Shown here: piece after piece, positions 1 through 10,164 of the stretch | Numbering within the stretch: position 1 is the first letter of the stretch | How the letters are laid out: every line of letters begins with the position of its first letter | Source: Danio rerio | Lineage: Eukaryota; Chordata; Actinopteri; Cypriniformes; Danionidae | Assembly: GCF_049306965.1 (NCBI RefSeq) | Contig: NC_133184.1 | Coordinates: forward strand, 835,001 to 899,000 | Direction of reading: 5' to 3' | Length of the DNA stretch: 64,000 bases | Made by a program: the position numbers and the translations under genes | Notes under the pieces: generated by a model | The model's input: only the letters and a program-made list of their open reading frames with translations | The model's database searches: none | Told to the model about the DNA's origin: nothing

Positions 1-77
1 CAATACAAAGGGTTGTAATTTTAAATTAATGTACTTATTATTGTTATTATTATTATTAATATTAATATTAATTATTA

Positions 78-445
78 TTCATTCATTTTCTTGTCGGCTT
101 AGTCCCTTTAATAATCCGGGGTTGCCACAACGGAATGAACCGCCAACTTATCCAGCACGTTTTTACGCAGCGAATGCCCTTCCAGCTGCAACCCATCTCT
201 GGGAAACATCCACACACTCTCATTCACACACACACTCATACTCTGCAGACAATTTAGCCTACCCTATTTACCTGTACTGCATGTGTTTGGACTGTGGGGC
301 AAACCGGAGCACCCGGAGGAAACCCACGCGAATGTAGGGAGAACATGCAAACTCCACACAGAAACAGCAACTGAGCTGAGGCTCGAACCAGCGACCTTCT
401 TTTTGTGTTTGGCGACAGCACTACCTACTGCACCACTGCGTCGCC

Positions 446-447
<2 letters not shown>
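78..447 (-). mobile_element. DANA-type tRNA-derived SINE, near full length
   Basis: Read on the minus strand, it begins with a tRNA-like head (degenerate A box and a GGTTCGAGCC-type B box near 385-395). The conserved SINE body follows, and the element ends in the ATGAATGAAT tail. It carries the 'tacaggtgaattgggtaggc' body variant, here slightly mutated. The same sequence recurs more than ten times in this window, which is typical of zebrafish DANA. Short open frames inside it are not genes. Confidence 0.85.

Positions 448-482
<35 letters not shown>
447..482. repeat. (ATT)n microsatellite
   Basis: About 11 ATT units directly abut the head of the SINE. Confidence 0.9.
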
Positions 483-1454
483 AATTAGTATGATGTTGTT
501 TATTCTTATTAATATTAATAATTATTAATTGTATTATGACTAGCCTGTATAACTGTATTAAATTTCTCTAGCACGTCCTCTTCTCACATCAATCCACCAG
601 AGGGCGCAGGATACACTTCTGCCAACCAGGCCAGCCGAATCAATGTGCTTATCACCGGGTCAGAACGTATGTATGTGTAATTTTGGCTGTCTATCTTGAC
701 TACAATCTCAGCAAGTTTTTATTTCCAAGTTAAAGAATCAAGCAATAAATACATATAATCTGGAGCAACATCGATACATTTTTATTTAATTTTTAATTGC
801 CATTTACACAGATAATCGCATACTAGTTACAACAAATTTACACTGGGTTGACATGATTTATGTGAAGCCTGGGGGGGCAAGAGCAAGAGGGATGCAGTGG
901 GGAGGGGCCTTTATCTTAATCTCGTTATTGCCAAATGTCCCTTATACTTTATTTTTATTTAATTTGTTAAGAAAGACTTATTTTTATTGGTGTGTTGGCC
1001 AATTTAAAGGCTAAGTGTATGTGTCTAGGCCTATTTAGAGAGCGGAGATGTACGATGTTACAGAGGACTTATTTTATTTCTTTGTTCCAACTTCTAAGTG
1101 GCCTATAGCCTACGTTTGTTATGAATAAATTATTTTAAGATACGTACAGTATAAACGACTCATTCTTTAAAAAAGGCAAAAGAGCTGTGTGCATGTGCAC
1201 GGGCTGTAAACGGATTCAGGCTTTTAAAAAGCTGTATTTGTCGGCTCTGGTCGAATTCTGTCAGGCTTGGGCCCTATAGGGCCTAACTTTTATGGCCCGA
1301 CCACAGCTCTAGTCTCTATGCATTTGCGGGAGACTCTCGGAACTTCCAGGAGTCGTGGGATGTCTGCAACCTAATGAGGGGTGGGATTAGAGTTAGGCGC
1401 CTCTTTTTATACTCTTTTATTCATACAAATGAACTTGCTATTAAAAGAACTTAG
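483..1454. other. no gene seen
   Basis: AT-rich unique-looking sequence with no long open frame, no splice-flanked exon candidate and no repeat that I recognise. Confidence 0.5.
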
Positions 1455-1963
1455 GGTAACACTTTATTTTGATGGTCCATTTGACTATTAGTAGGCTGTC
1501 TGCTTAATATCCGTTCATACTACTCCTTTAACAGACATTTAACTGACTATAAGAAACTTTGCAAGTACAAAGGGCTTAATTTGTACCAGCACACACCTCT
1601 GAAATCTGATCCGGCACCTCATTTTACCAATCCCCCTCCTCAACCGCCCTCCTGCCCCATCCACTGTTCACTTTCACTTTCTTCTATGACTCTCCAACCC
1701 TTTTCATTTTCATCCGCAACAACCCTCCGCCATCCAACGCCCCCTCCCATCTTCACTTTCGTCCGTGACGTATCCTCTCCACCTGTTGCACTGATCTGTT
1801 CCAGGACCTCGCAATTATCAAATTAAGCACTGCAAGTACATGTCAACTTACACTAACCCTAACCCCAACCCTAACAGTCTACTTATAATCTAACGAGAGT
1901 TAGTTGGCATGTAGATGCAATGTAACTTAAATTCAACAAACACACCATCAAAATACAGTGACC
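1455..1963. mobile_element. Non-autonomous DNA transposon (GGTAACACTTTATTTTGATGG terminus family), interrupted
   Basis: The left end reads GGTAACACTTTATTTTGATGG. The right end is its approximate inverse (CCATCAAAATACAGTGACC). A shorter relative lies at 3378-3608 in the opposite orientation. The copy is split by a 263-bp insertion at 1569-1831. There are no coding sequences. Its own target duplication is not clear. Confidence 0.7.
1569..1831. mobile_element. hAT-like MITE nested in another element, 8-bp target duplication
   Basis: Identical 8-bp copies GCAAGTAC flank it at 1561-1568 and 1832-1839. Its ends are imperfect inverted repeats: GGGCTTAATTTG on the left and CAAATTAAGCACT on the right. 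The relative at 3378-3608 reads straight through this point with a single copy of the octamer. An 8-bp duplication is typical of hAT elements. No transposase is present. Confidence 0.75.
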
Positions 1964-2294
1964 AAACATACCTGCTGACTGAATTCATTAATCTAAAAAA
2001 CATAGTGTATTTATTTAGGAAGTGTGCCTCACGCAGGTGAGTGGGCTTGACAAACCACCTGCTGGAGCAGTCTTCTCTCTATAAAGTTCTAGCTTGTAAT
2101 TCTCTGAGCACTGACAGTATATATTCAGCACTTCTTGTGTGTATTGCCTCTACTTGTTGAATCGCTGAATGCCTCCTCAACTGTACGTCACTTCAGACAA
2201 AAGAATCTACTAAATGTAAACAAATCTACAATCTTTATCTGGAAAGCCTACGTCAACTAAAACCATCAGCGTTAAGCAAACAGCAGTCGGCTCT

Positions 2295-3047
2295 TCAGGT
2301 GTTTGCCTTCATAGAGCACATGAAGTTGAGCTTCTCCACACAGTCTCTGGATGTCCATTCTTTCGTTTTTTTGCCCAGCGCTCCACACCGGAGGTTTGTA
2401 GCCGGACACTTAGGTTGTCCCGTCTCAGGCCAGGCGGTGTAGTCCAGAACATCTCCAGTGACCCACAGCCAATTTCCTGCTAGATATCGGAGACCCGTCC
2501 ACACGTTCTCAGTCTGAGCATTGCTGACTCTCTCTAAAGCCGAACTCATCCTGTTCTCCGAGCTCAGACTGGCCAGATCATAATAATGCTGCCTACAGTA
2601 GTCCAGAGCTCCCTCCCAAGTCTCATTCTGCTGCACCAGAACAAACACGGACAGGTTCATACAGAAAAAGCCGTATTTATTAGTGCACGCTATGTCGTTT
2701 AGCTTCTTATGGGCTTTGTGTAGAAAAGCACAGTCGGCACCTTCTGGTTGGTTGCTGTCCCAGTTGATATATGTCGCGTTTTCATTTCTTGACCACTTCC
2801 AGACTCCTGACTCTTTGTAGAGTCCAACCCAGGCGTCAGACTTTTGATCAGCGGCATCTTCCAGAAACTGCTGCTCCTCGCTCTCGTTGACGAAGGTGGA
2901 GAGTTCATTATAGTGAATGCTGCAGTATACTTTCGCAAAAGCCCACGTCTTCTTCTCGTTCACAAAGAAATGCTGCTTAACGAGAGCAGAGGAGAGCGTG
3001 TAGAGCTCTGTGAGGAGCAGCACAGCGAGCGTCGTCTTCATCTTCAC
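2295..3047 (-). CDS. Secreted tandem C-type lectin domain protein, paralogue 1
   Basis: This is an intronless 250-residue reading frame. A signal peptide spans residues 1-21 (MKMKTT start, hydrophobic LAVLLL core). C-type lectin domain 1 spans about 24-130 and domain 2 about 132-246. Both carry the expected cysteines and WVGL/WTGL-type core motifs. In domain 1 the sugar-specificity position reads QPE (100-102) and the WND motif is replaced by LNDIAC, so calcium-dependent sugar binding is doubtful. Sequons are at N54, N90, N131 and N141. The product is probably extracellular; no membrane segment follows the lectin domains. It differs from its two paralogues at the C-terminus: the stop after the last Cys is lost and the frame runs on (SMKANT). 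The splice-donor consensus that follows the stop in the other two is also lost. The ligand cannot be told from sequence. Confidence 0.85.
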   Translation of the reverse strand: MKMKTTLAVLLLTELYTLSSALVKQHFFVNEKKTWAFAKVYCSIHYNELSTFVNESEEQQFLEDAADQKSDAWVGLYKESGVWKWSRNENATYINWDSNQPEGADCAFLHKAHKKLNDIACTNKYGFFCMNLSVFVLVQQNETWEGALDYCRQHYYDLASLSSENRMSSALERVSNAQTENVWTGLRYLAGNWLWVTGDVLDYTAWPETGQPKCPATNLRCGALGKKTKEWTSRDCVEKLNFMCSMKANT

Positions 3048-3195
3048 TCAGAGTTTTATTTTCAGTGCTCAGCTCAAGTTGAAGTCTGAACCGCACATCA
3101 CTGACTCTCGCTTACTTAAACTCACATGCAGCCAATCACTGAAGAGAGTGAGGCTGCAGTGACCAATCACAGCACACCTTTACAGGCAGAACCAA
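3048..3195 (-). promoter_or_regulatory. Conserved proximal promoter of lectin paralogue 1
   Basis: This block is almost identical to 20632-20770 and similar to 12074-12215. On the plus strand it shows a CCAAT pentamer at 3132-3136, which is ATTGG on the gene strand. A TTTAAGTA stretch suitable as a weak TATA element lies on the gene strand at 3113-3120, between CCAAT and ATG. It ends at the start codon. Promoter function is inferred from conservation and position. Confidence 0.6.
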
Positions 3196-3329
3196 CAAAT
3201 CAGGTGCGTTTAACCAAACAAACAAACCTTAAATGAACTATCAAGTCAAATGTGCACCGGTAGAAGCAATGAAAATAAATCATCTACAATCTGTAGTCGC
3301 TGATTTTGTTTGGATGTTACCCTTGATTC

Positions 3330-3735
3330 AATTCAATTCATCTTTATTTCTGTAGTGCTTTTACAATGTAGATTGGGTCATGCTTTATTTTGATGGTTCG
3401 TTTGTTGAGTTTAAGTTACATTGCATCTACATGCCAGCCAATTCTCATTAGATTATTAGTAGACTGTTAGGTTGGGGTTAGGGTTAGTGTAAGTTGGCAT
3501 GTACTTGCAAAGTTTCCCATAGTCAGTTAAATGTCTGTTGAAGGAGCAGCAGATATTAAGCAAACAGTCTACTAATACTCAAATGGACCATCGAAATAAA
3601 GTGTTACCAGATTGTGCCAAAGTAGCCTAACATAGATAAAGTTCTAGTAAATTGAGACAGCTTCAGTCCAGTTTCCACAGTTGAAGTTCAGTTCAGTGTA
3701 ATGTAAACACTGAAGAGCAAATCCAATGATGTTTA
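3330..3735. repeat. Common zebrafish interspersed repeat, interrupted
   Basis: Its left part has the TTCAATTCAATTCA start and the 'gtagtgcttttacaatgtag' stretch. Its right part has 'aacactgaagagcaaatcc'. Both are parts of a repeat I know to be abundant in zebrafish. The two parts are separated by a MITE at 3378-3608. A second short fragment with the same start lies near 14800. Confidence 0.55.
3378..3608. mobile_element. MITE of the 1455-1963 family, inserted in a repeat
   Basis: The right end is the inverse of GGTAACACTTTATTTCGATGG and the left end is a diverged form of it. Flanking octamers AGATTGGG (3370-3377) and AGATTGTG (3609-3616) differ at one base, consistent with an aged 8-bp target duplication. 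It corresponds to the 1455-1963 copy without the 263-bp insert. Confidence 0.7.
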
Positions 3736-4068
3736 GTCAGCTAAATCCCTCAAACAGACACAAATAAAGACTTTTTCCCGCATGCTAGTCTCTGTAAACT
3801 CGAGAGAACTTCATTTCAAATTATTTTAGTGTTTTCACAAGGATTAATGAGATGTGTTCAGTGGAAATGCAAAGCAGATCTACTGAAGAATAAGAATCGC
3901 ATTCAAACACACTGACGAGCATTTGCCTTTGGGCTGGGCTGCAGCTAATGAGGTGAGAAGACTGATGTAGGAGCCAACGTGATTAAATAAGAGTACTTTT
4001 ACTCAAGGATGTACTCAAACGAAAGCAAAAAAGATTTGGTAAAGTTATCTGTGGGGACGGCCATGTCT
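3736..4068. other. no gene seen
   Basis: Unique-looking AT-rich sequence. No supported feature. Confidence 0.4.
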
Positions 4069-5616
4069 AAGGGTGCTTTCACACCTGCCTTATTTAGTTC
4101 GATTGAATCCAGCCCGGGCTCATTGTGGAAACTTAGTCTCGGGAGGTACGTATTCGAGCAGTTTTTGTTTACACGAATCTGCAAGAGGCTGCTGTGCGCC
4201 TCGGACGCCTCTCGGGAGCGCGCTCCGTTCGCGCCAGCACTGTTCTCGCGTGAAAAGCCGCCGGAGGCCGCTGTAGAGCGACCGTCCGTCTGACTGACTT
4301 GCTGAATGACTGAACGATCGACTTCCTCCTCCTCCTTCCCTAAACCCAAGCAACGATTTGCAAAAGCTGTCCAGAAAAAAAGCAAAAGCCCTCGTCTGAT
4401 TTTGACCGCGTTTTCGGATCTCGCCCCGTCGCGAACTCATTCGCTTTTATTTATTTGGATTCAGTTTTTCATCTTACCTGATTTCTGGAACCGCTCTTCC
4501 CCGGACTCGATCCCGGTCATTGCCGTGGCCAGCTCCTCTTCCCTCCGGGTCTCCGCCGATGTAACCCTGCGAGCTAAGCGGACAAACTGGTTGAGGCGGG
4601 AAAGCCCTCCACACGGAGGCGAGCCGTCAGCCGGCGAGCGCAAAGAGGAGGAGCGGAACAGCGTCACACTGCCCCGCAGCGTTCGCTCGATAAAAAATAA
4701 AAAAAAACGTGGCCATACGTACCTCCGACCTTGTAAATTGCGGTCTCCAGAAACGGGGCTACGTTTCCAGAATGAGCTTGGGTTGATTGAATTGCACTAG
4801 AGTTGGTTTCCCCTTTTGGTGTGGTTGGTTTGGGCAGGTGAGAATGCAGCAATCGTACTCGAGTGCGCACCAAAAGCAGACCAAATAACCGTACCGAGAC
4901 CTGCTTGAAGAGGTGCTCTCTGTACACTTTCAAACAAACCCTGAATTAGTTCGTTTGTGGTGAGAATGTGATCCGTACTAAAACAGGTCCAACCGCAAAA
5001 AGTACTGCGCCTATTGGACTAATTCAGCTGCCGTAGGCCGATGCGCTGTGCATTATGGGATATGGAGGAAGAATATTTGTTGACAGCGCTTTACCAACAG
5101 AGAGAGAGAGAGAGAGGGGAAAACATTAGCTGATGGATCGTTGGTAATGTTTACGCAAGATGAGCATGTCGCAGTTTAGCTAAATTAATTCACGCCTCCT
5201 CCTGAAGTGACGAGTGATGCATTAAAACATTTGTTTTCCAGCCGCGGCCGCGCTTGATTCTTGAAATTTAAAGTTTGTCTAAAGCAGGGATACAATCAGC
5301 CAGCGCAGTCGTCCCTCCAGAGTAAAAAACACATTTTGTGTCTGCCGGTTTGTTTACTTGTTTGTTGTTGGCATTTTCCCGCACGTGAATTCTGACCAAT
5401 CAATAAGCAGTTTAGGAAATATGTTCAACAACATCTGGCCAATGAGAGATGTGGATTTGGTCATGTGACTGCATTTTGGTTCGTTTTAACTGGTTCAGAC
5501 CAAAGCCAGCAGTGTGGTGTGAAAACCACCCAAAGACGGCAGAAGATGCAACAATGATCATTTATTGCGCTTGGTCCGGACCAAATGAAGTGAACTACAG
5601 ATGTGAAAGCACACTA
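4069..5616 (-). mobile_element. Large non-autonomous DNA transposon (GTGCTTTCACA terminus family), interrupted
   Basis: The ends are inverted copies of a GTGCTTTCACAxCTG motif (left GGGTGCTTTCACACCTG). An uninterrupted copy in the opposite orientation lies at 28269-29136, about 868 bp long. The two match along their length, including an (AG)n/(CT)n tract here near 5098-5118. Removing the 676-bp insertion at 4109-4784 and one duplicated octamer restores collinearity with the other copy. A short end fragment of the same family is near 62260-62300. No transposase is encoded. Confidence 0.8.
4109..4784. mobile_element. hAT-like non-autonomous element nested in 4069-5616
   Basis: Perfect 8-bp target duplication GATTGAAT is at 4101-4108 and 4785-4792. 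The termini are inverted repeats of the CCAxCCCxGGCTCATT type. A second member at 61371-62116 is nested in a different transposon and has matching ends. The interior is GC-rich with several accidental open frames; the longest, 4306-4800, is not supported as a gene. Confidence 0.85.
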
Positions 5617-5802
5617 AATGTACCCTGTTCATACAGATCTGCAAAAAACACGATGTAACTGAACACAGCATGTCTGTGCATGGCCTGTGTTCTTCAGAAA
5701 ATCTTTCGTATGCTACAGATTCTTCAGTTTTCCAGCGTCTTTGACTTTTTGAATATTATTTAATGTATTCCTCATCATTTTTATATATAATGTATTCCAG
5801 TT

Positions 5803-6149
5803 GGGCGTCGATGTGGTGAAGTGGGTAGGACAATCAGCTCACAGCAAGAAGGTTGCCTCGGCTGGGTCAATTCAGTGTTTTTGTGTGGAGTTTGCATGTT
5901 CTCCCCATGTTGGCATGGGTTTCCTCCAGGTGCTCCAGTTTCCCCCACAGTCCAAACACATGCGCTATAAGGGAATTGGGTTGGCTAAAATTGTCCATAG
6001 TGTATAAGTGCATGGGTGTTTCCCAGTGATGGCTTGCAGCTGGAAGTGCATTCGCTTTGTAAAACATATGCTGGAATAGTTGGCGGTTCATTCCCCTGTG
6101 GCGAACCCAGATTATTAAAGGGACTAAGCCAAAAAGAAAATGAATGAAA
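5803..6149 (+). mobile_element. DANA-type SINE
   Basis: The head lies on the plus strand at about 5803 with a degraded B-box region. The body belongs to the 'gcgctatagggg' subtype, and the end is the AAAATGAATGAAATG tail. It is moderately diverged. Confidence 0.85.
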
Positions 6150-6185
6150 TGCTTTGAACTGCACCATGAAAATCCTCCTAATGTT

Positions 6186-6496
6186 CATTCATTCATTTTC
6201 TTTTCGGCTTAGTCCCTTTATTAATCTGGGGTCACCACAGGGGAATGAACTGCCAATTATTCCAGCATATGTTTTACGCAGCCAATGCCCTTCCAGCTGC
6301 AACCCATCACTGGGAAACACCCATACACACTCATTCATTAGGAACAATTTATCTTACCCAATTCCCCAATAGCGCATGTGTGGGAAACCAGAGCAACCAG
6401 AGGAAACCCACGCCAACACAGGGAGAACATGCAAACTCCACACAGAAAAGCCAACTGACCCAGCCGAGGCTCGAACCAGAGACCTTCTTGCTGTTA
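6186..6496 (-). mobile_element. DANA-type SINE, head truncated
   Basis: The tail (ATTCATTCATTTTC) is on the left. The body is collinear with other copies and stops inside the tRNA-like head after 'ccttcttgctgtt'. Confidence 0.85.
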
Positions 6497-6702
6497 TGCT
6501 CCTAATAAATATCATTTATTTTGCACCCACACATCTTTGCATGGCTTCCTCACTTAGTTTTGGATGATTAGATGTGCATTTGGTTTTTAAGTGAGCTGTG
6601 AGTGGATGTAAATGTGTGTTTGTCAGGGACGTGTCCTCACATGCATCACAGCTGAAAATAATAGTGCTTATTAGCACAAATCTAATTGCATACAACTCAT
6701 GT

Positions 6703-6937
6703 TCATTCATTCATTCATTTTCTTGTCGGCTTAGTCCCTTTATTAATCCGGGGTTGCCACAGCGGAATGAACCGCCAACTTATGCAGCAAGTTTTTACGC
6801 AGCGGATGCCCTTCCAGCAGCAACCCATCTCTGGGAAACATCCACACACACTCATACACTAGAGACAATTTAGCCTACCAAATTCACCTGTACCGCATGT
6901 GTTTGGACTGTGGGGGAAACCGGAGCACCCGGAGGCT
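6703..6937 (-). mobile_element. DANA-type SINE, head truncated
   Basis: The tail (ATTCATTCATTCATTTTC) is on the left. The body carries the 'tgtaccgcatgtgtttgg' variant and ends abruptly at 'ggagcacccggagg'. Confidence 0.85.
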
Positions 6938-7560
6938 GAGGGGAAGGGCTAGATAAACCTTGAAAGAGAGATTTTTTTCAGTACCACACTCGAAACCAAG
7001 GGGCAAACAAGCACATGTTTTAATGCATTCATAACCACACTCGTGTTTCACCGTCATAAAAAATCCAGCTAGAGTAGAAGCCGCTAAATTTGCCGATCTA
7101 TAATCTATAATCATAACTCGTGTACAGCAGTCCCACAACATTCTGACACACGATGACTCTCGAATCCCCTGTCAGAAAAGTCTAGTGGCTGTGAATGAGC
7201 TTTTACAGTGTCTGCTGTAATATTAATGTTGTTTCGGTGTGTTTGCATAGATGAATATGGCCACGGTGTAAATGCACAGTATGGTTACGAGCTTGTGGCC
7301 ACATTAGATCGTAAGGATTACATGATATATGCCTTCAGTGATCTCAAGAAGATGAATACTGACAAATAACACAACTGGAGTAACTACAGCAGTCGCCATG
7401 GTTGATCTTATATGAAGCAAGAGATTGTGATGACATGTGATCCTTTACCCTTGGTGTTAAGGGCCAAGGGGAAGGAGAAGGGGTACTAAAATATAACTGG
7501 GATTTGGCCTTACACACAATTCAAAGTTCTAAGAGAATGCTCGAACAATCATGTCCTGTT
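6938..7560. other. no gene seen
   Basis: Mixed sequence between a truncated SINE and the inverted-repeat block. No frame with recognisable domain content. Confidence 0.4.
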
Positions 7561-7665
7561 TGCCCAAATATGGTCATTAAGAACTTCTATTCTGGTGCAG
7601 CTCCGCCCCCTGCTGGAGAAGAAGAGGTGAGACAGGCTGAAAGGGTTTATATTCTTTTGCTGCAG

Positions 7666-9075
7666 GTAAAATGAGTAAGGGGAAGCTGCAGGCCCGGAGA
7701 CCCAACTGCACGCTCAGACCTGCGCGCACAGACCTGCACTTCCAGACCAGACAGTGCCCCCTGCTGTTGGGTTGGGTGAAGCGGCAGGTACGGAGACCCA
7801 ACTGCACACTCAGACCAGCACTTTCTAGCAAGTAGCAACATCAGAAACGCCAGTAAGGTTATTGATTATTAAAGCGATTCCTGAAAATTATCAAGTTTTA
7901 TGGCATAAATCAATGTGGTGTAAAATATTACACTAACAGAGAATTATTTCAGTGTTTGATTTGATCAAAATTTGTGTCAAAAGAGCATTATTTTATGATA
8001 TTTACAGCTTGCTCTTATTTTATCTATTATTGTACCATTCTGGGACAATTTTCTAGCAATGTTTTCTGGCAAAATAAAAAGAAAAAAAACTTTAAAGTAA
8101 AAATGTTAAAATAAAATGCAGCCTATAATTTATAGCACAATTATTATTTGTAACATATTTTAGTGCTGTATAGGTCTACTGTACGTATTTCTGTATTATC
8201 TATCTAAGAGTGCTACCTAAGACAATAACAGTAACACAATGACAGTTTATCAATTATTTACAAGTTATGTAATGATTACAAACATGTTTTTTGGAAATCA
8301 AAATATCAATTAAATTTACATAGAATTTACAATATGAGCTCTATTAGGTGAAATCAAAACAAATTTTTTTTTATTAAAAGTGGGTCTCTGCCAACACTAA
8401 TACAGTGTACCAAAGACTGCAGATATTTCCAGTTTTTTTGCTCTAGAAATGAAAAATCTCCCCAATAAGAATGTAAAGCATTTATTTTATATGTTATTTT
8501 CTACGTAAAAAAATAATTATTAATCCAATTATTATTTTTCACCATTTTTCCATGCATTGTTTGCAACTTGACTTGTAGGACCTTATGAAAAAATACACAA
8601 AAATAAAGTTGGTTGTGAGAAAATTATCTAGAGTACTATAATTGTATGTGAAGAAATTTATTGTATATGAAGATAATATTCATTCCCTCAACTCAATACG
8701 AAACAGTGCTAAATCCATAATGATAAAAACAACAACAACAACAACAACAAATGTTTGAAAATATTGAAGCAACTGAACAATATATATTTACAAATACAAT
8801 TAATAAAAATACAATAGAATTATTGTATTAAATCAAAAATCTAGTACGTTTATTATTTCATATAATAATCTATTCAATCACAGCCTAATATTTTATAGTA
8901 GAAAAAATAGTTTAAATTACAATTTAGAAGCAGCTGAAATCAGGTTAGTCGATCTTTTAAACAGCAGGTGCCACTGTGAAGGTCTGGAAGTGCAGGTCTA
9001 GCCGTCTGAGCGAGCAGTTCTGAGCGTGCGGTTGGGTCTCCGGGCCTGCAGCTTCATACTATTGGGTAAAATGGT
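7666..9075. mobile_element. Candidate 1.4-kb element bounded by about 110-bp inverted repeats
   Basis: The left arm (about 7666-7770) contains AGCTGCAGGCCCGGAGACC and a downstream CCTGCACTTCCAGACC. The right arm (about 8960-9075) is the reverse complement of the same series. A partial second copy of the left motif lies at about 7785-7825 (TACGGAGACCCAACTGCAC). The enclosed sequence is very AT-rich with no gene-like frame. It looks like a foldback or MITE-type element, but the family is unknown to me and target duplications were not located. Confidence 0.5.
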
Positions 9076-9389
9076 TTCAGTGTGAAAATATAGTGCCTTA
9101 AACTGAGCATATATGAACAATACCACAAATATTGTCAAAGCTATGGAACATTTTAAAGGGATTTTGTTGCATTTTTTTGCACAGTTCTTTTATTAGGTAT
9201 ATTTAAATACACTGTGGTCATATGTATGTAGTAGCAGGGTCTGCATTTGTATTGATCAGTATCTGTAAGCAGTCTAGAGCAATAATCTCATTTCATTATT
9301 TATTTATTTTTTTTTTTTGCCTGCAGTTAGGTTATATAGGTATATAATATTTTAAAAGCGACCTATTATGACCTGCAGGTGGAGCTACA

Positions 9390-9525
9390 CATTCATTTAT
9401 TGATTTTCTTTCGGTTTAGTCCCTTATTCACCAGGGGTCGCCACAGGGGAATAAATTGCAAACTATTCCAGCATATGTTTTACACAGCAGATGCTCTTCC
9501 AGCTCCAACCAAGTACTGGGAAACA
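9390..9525 (-). mobile_element. DANA-type SINE fragment
   Basis: The tail half only. It runs into a (GT)n(TA)n tract at 9526-9572, where the SINE body would normally continue. Confidence 0.75.
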
Positions 9526-9527
9526 CT

Positions 9528-9571
<44 letters not shown>

Positions 9572-9572
9572 G
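9526..9572. repeat. (GT)n-(TA)n microsatellite
   Basis: A GT run followed directly by a TA run, beginning within the SINE fragment. Confidence 0.9.
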
Positions 9573-10164
9573 AAGCTGCATGTATCTTCTCATTCATACA
9601 GTGGTCTTCCTTGTTTGAGGGTTAAACCCATATTTTGGAGTGCTCTGCTTTGTCCAGTGAAGCCGGCGCAGCATATAGGCTGGATCTGTAGTGACAAATA
9701 AAAATTTGTGTTTAAGCCAGTACACTCGGCTAGTCACTCAGTATATCTAAATACATAATAAAAAAGATGGTCTACACCAGGGGTTCTTAATGTCTACATT
9801 ATAAGTGCAAATCTGAATTTTTATTAAGGTCAAATGTCCGCAACAATTGATATCACATAACTAAAATACTAAACATCCATCACATGCATCACAAGTCAAC
9901 ACTATTTATTTTTTGAATACCCTCGCAGTCTGGATCCGGACCGAAGTCCGAATTTTGAGAAGCCCTGGTCTACACATAAAATTAGCAATAAGTTAATTAT
10001 CAGCAAAGGCTCAAATATCATAGCCACTGCATCTATATCTGTGTGTAATCAAAATATGTTTGTTATAAACGATGTACCTGTGCATTTCATTATTTTGTAG
10101 AAATTAACTTTGCCCTAATAATTTCAAGCTGAAACCTAAGAAAGCTCTTTTCTTCAGTTCTAGT

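Noticed and set aside
29-528. Open frames across the first SINE and the ATT tract
   Set aside because: They translate the SINE in several frames and end in a poly-leucine stretch from (ATT)n. The same frames recur at every SINE copy.
4306-4800. 164-codon plus-strand frame
   Set aside because: It lies within a nested hAT-like element, has no recognisable domain and is paralleled by frames on the other strand.
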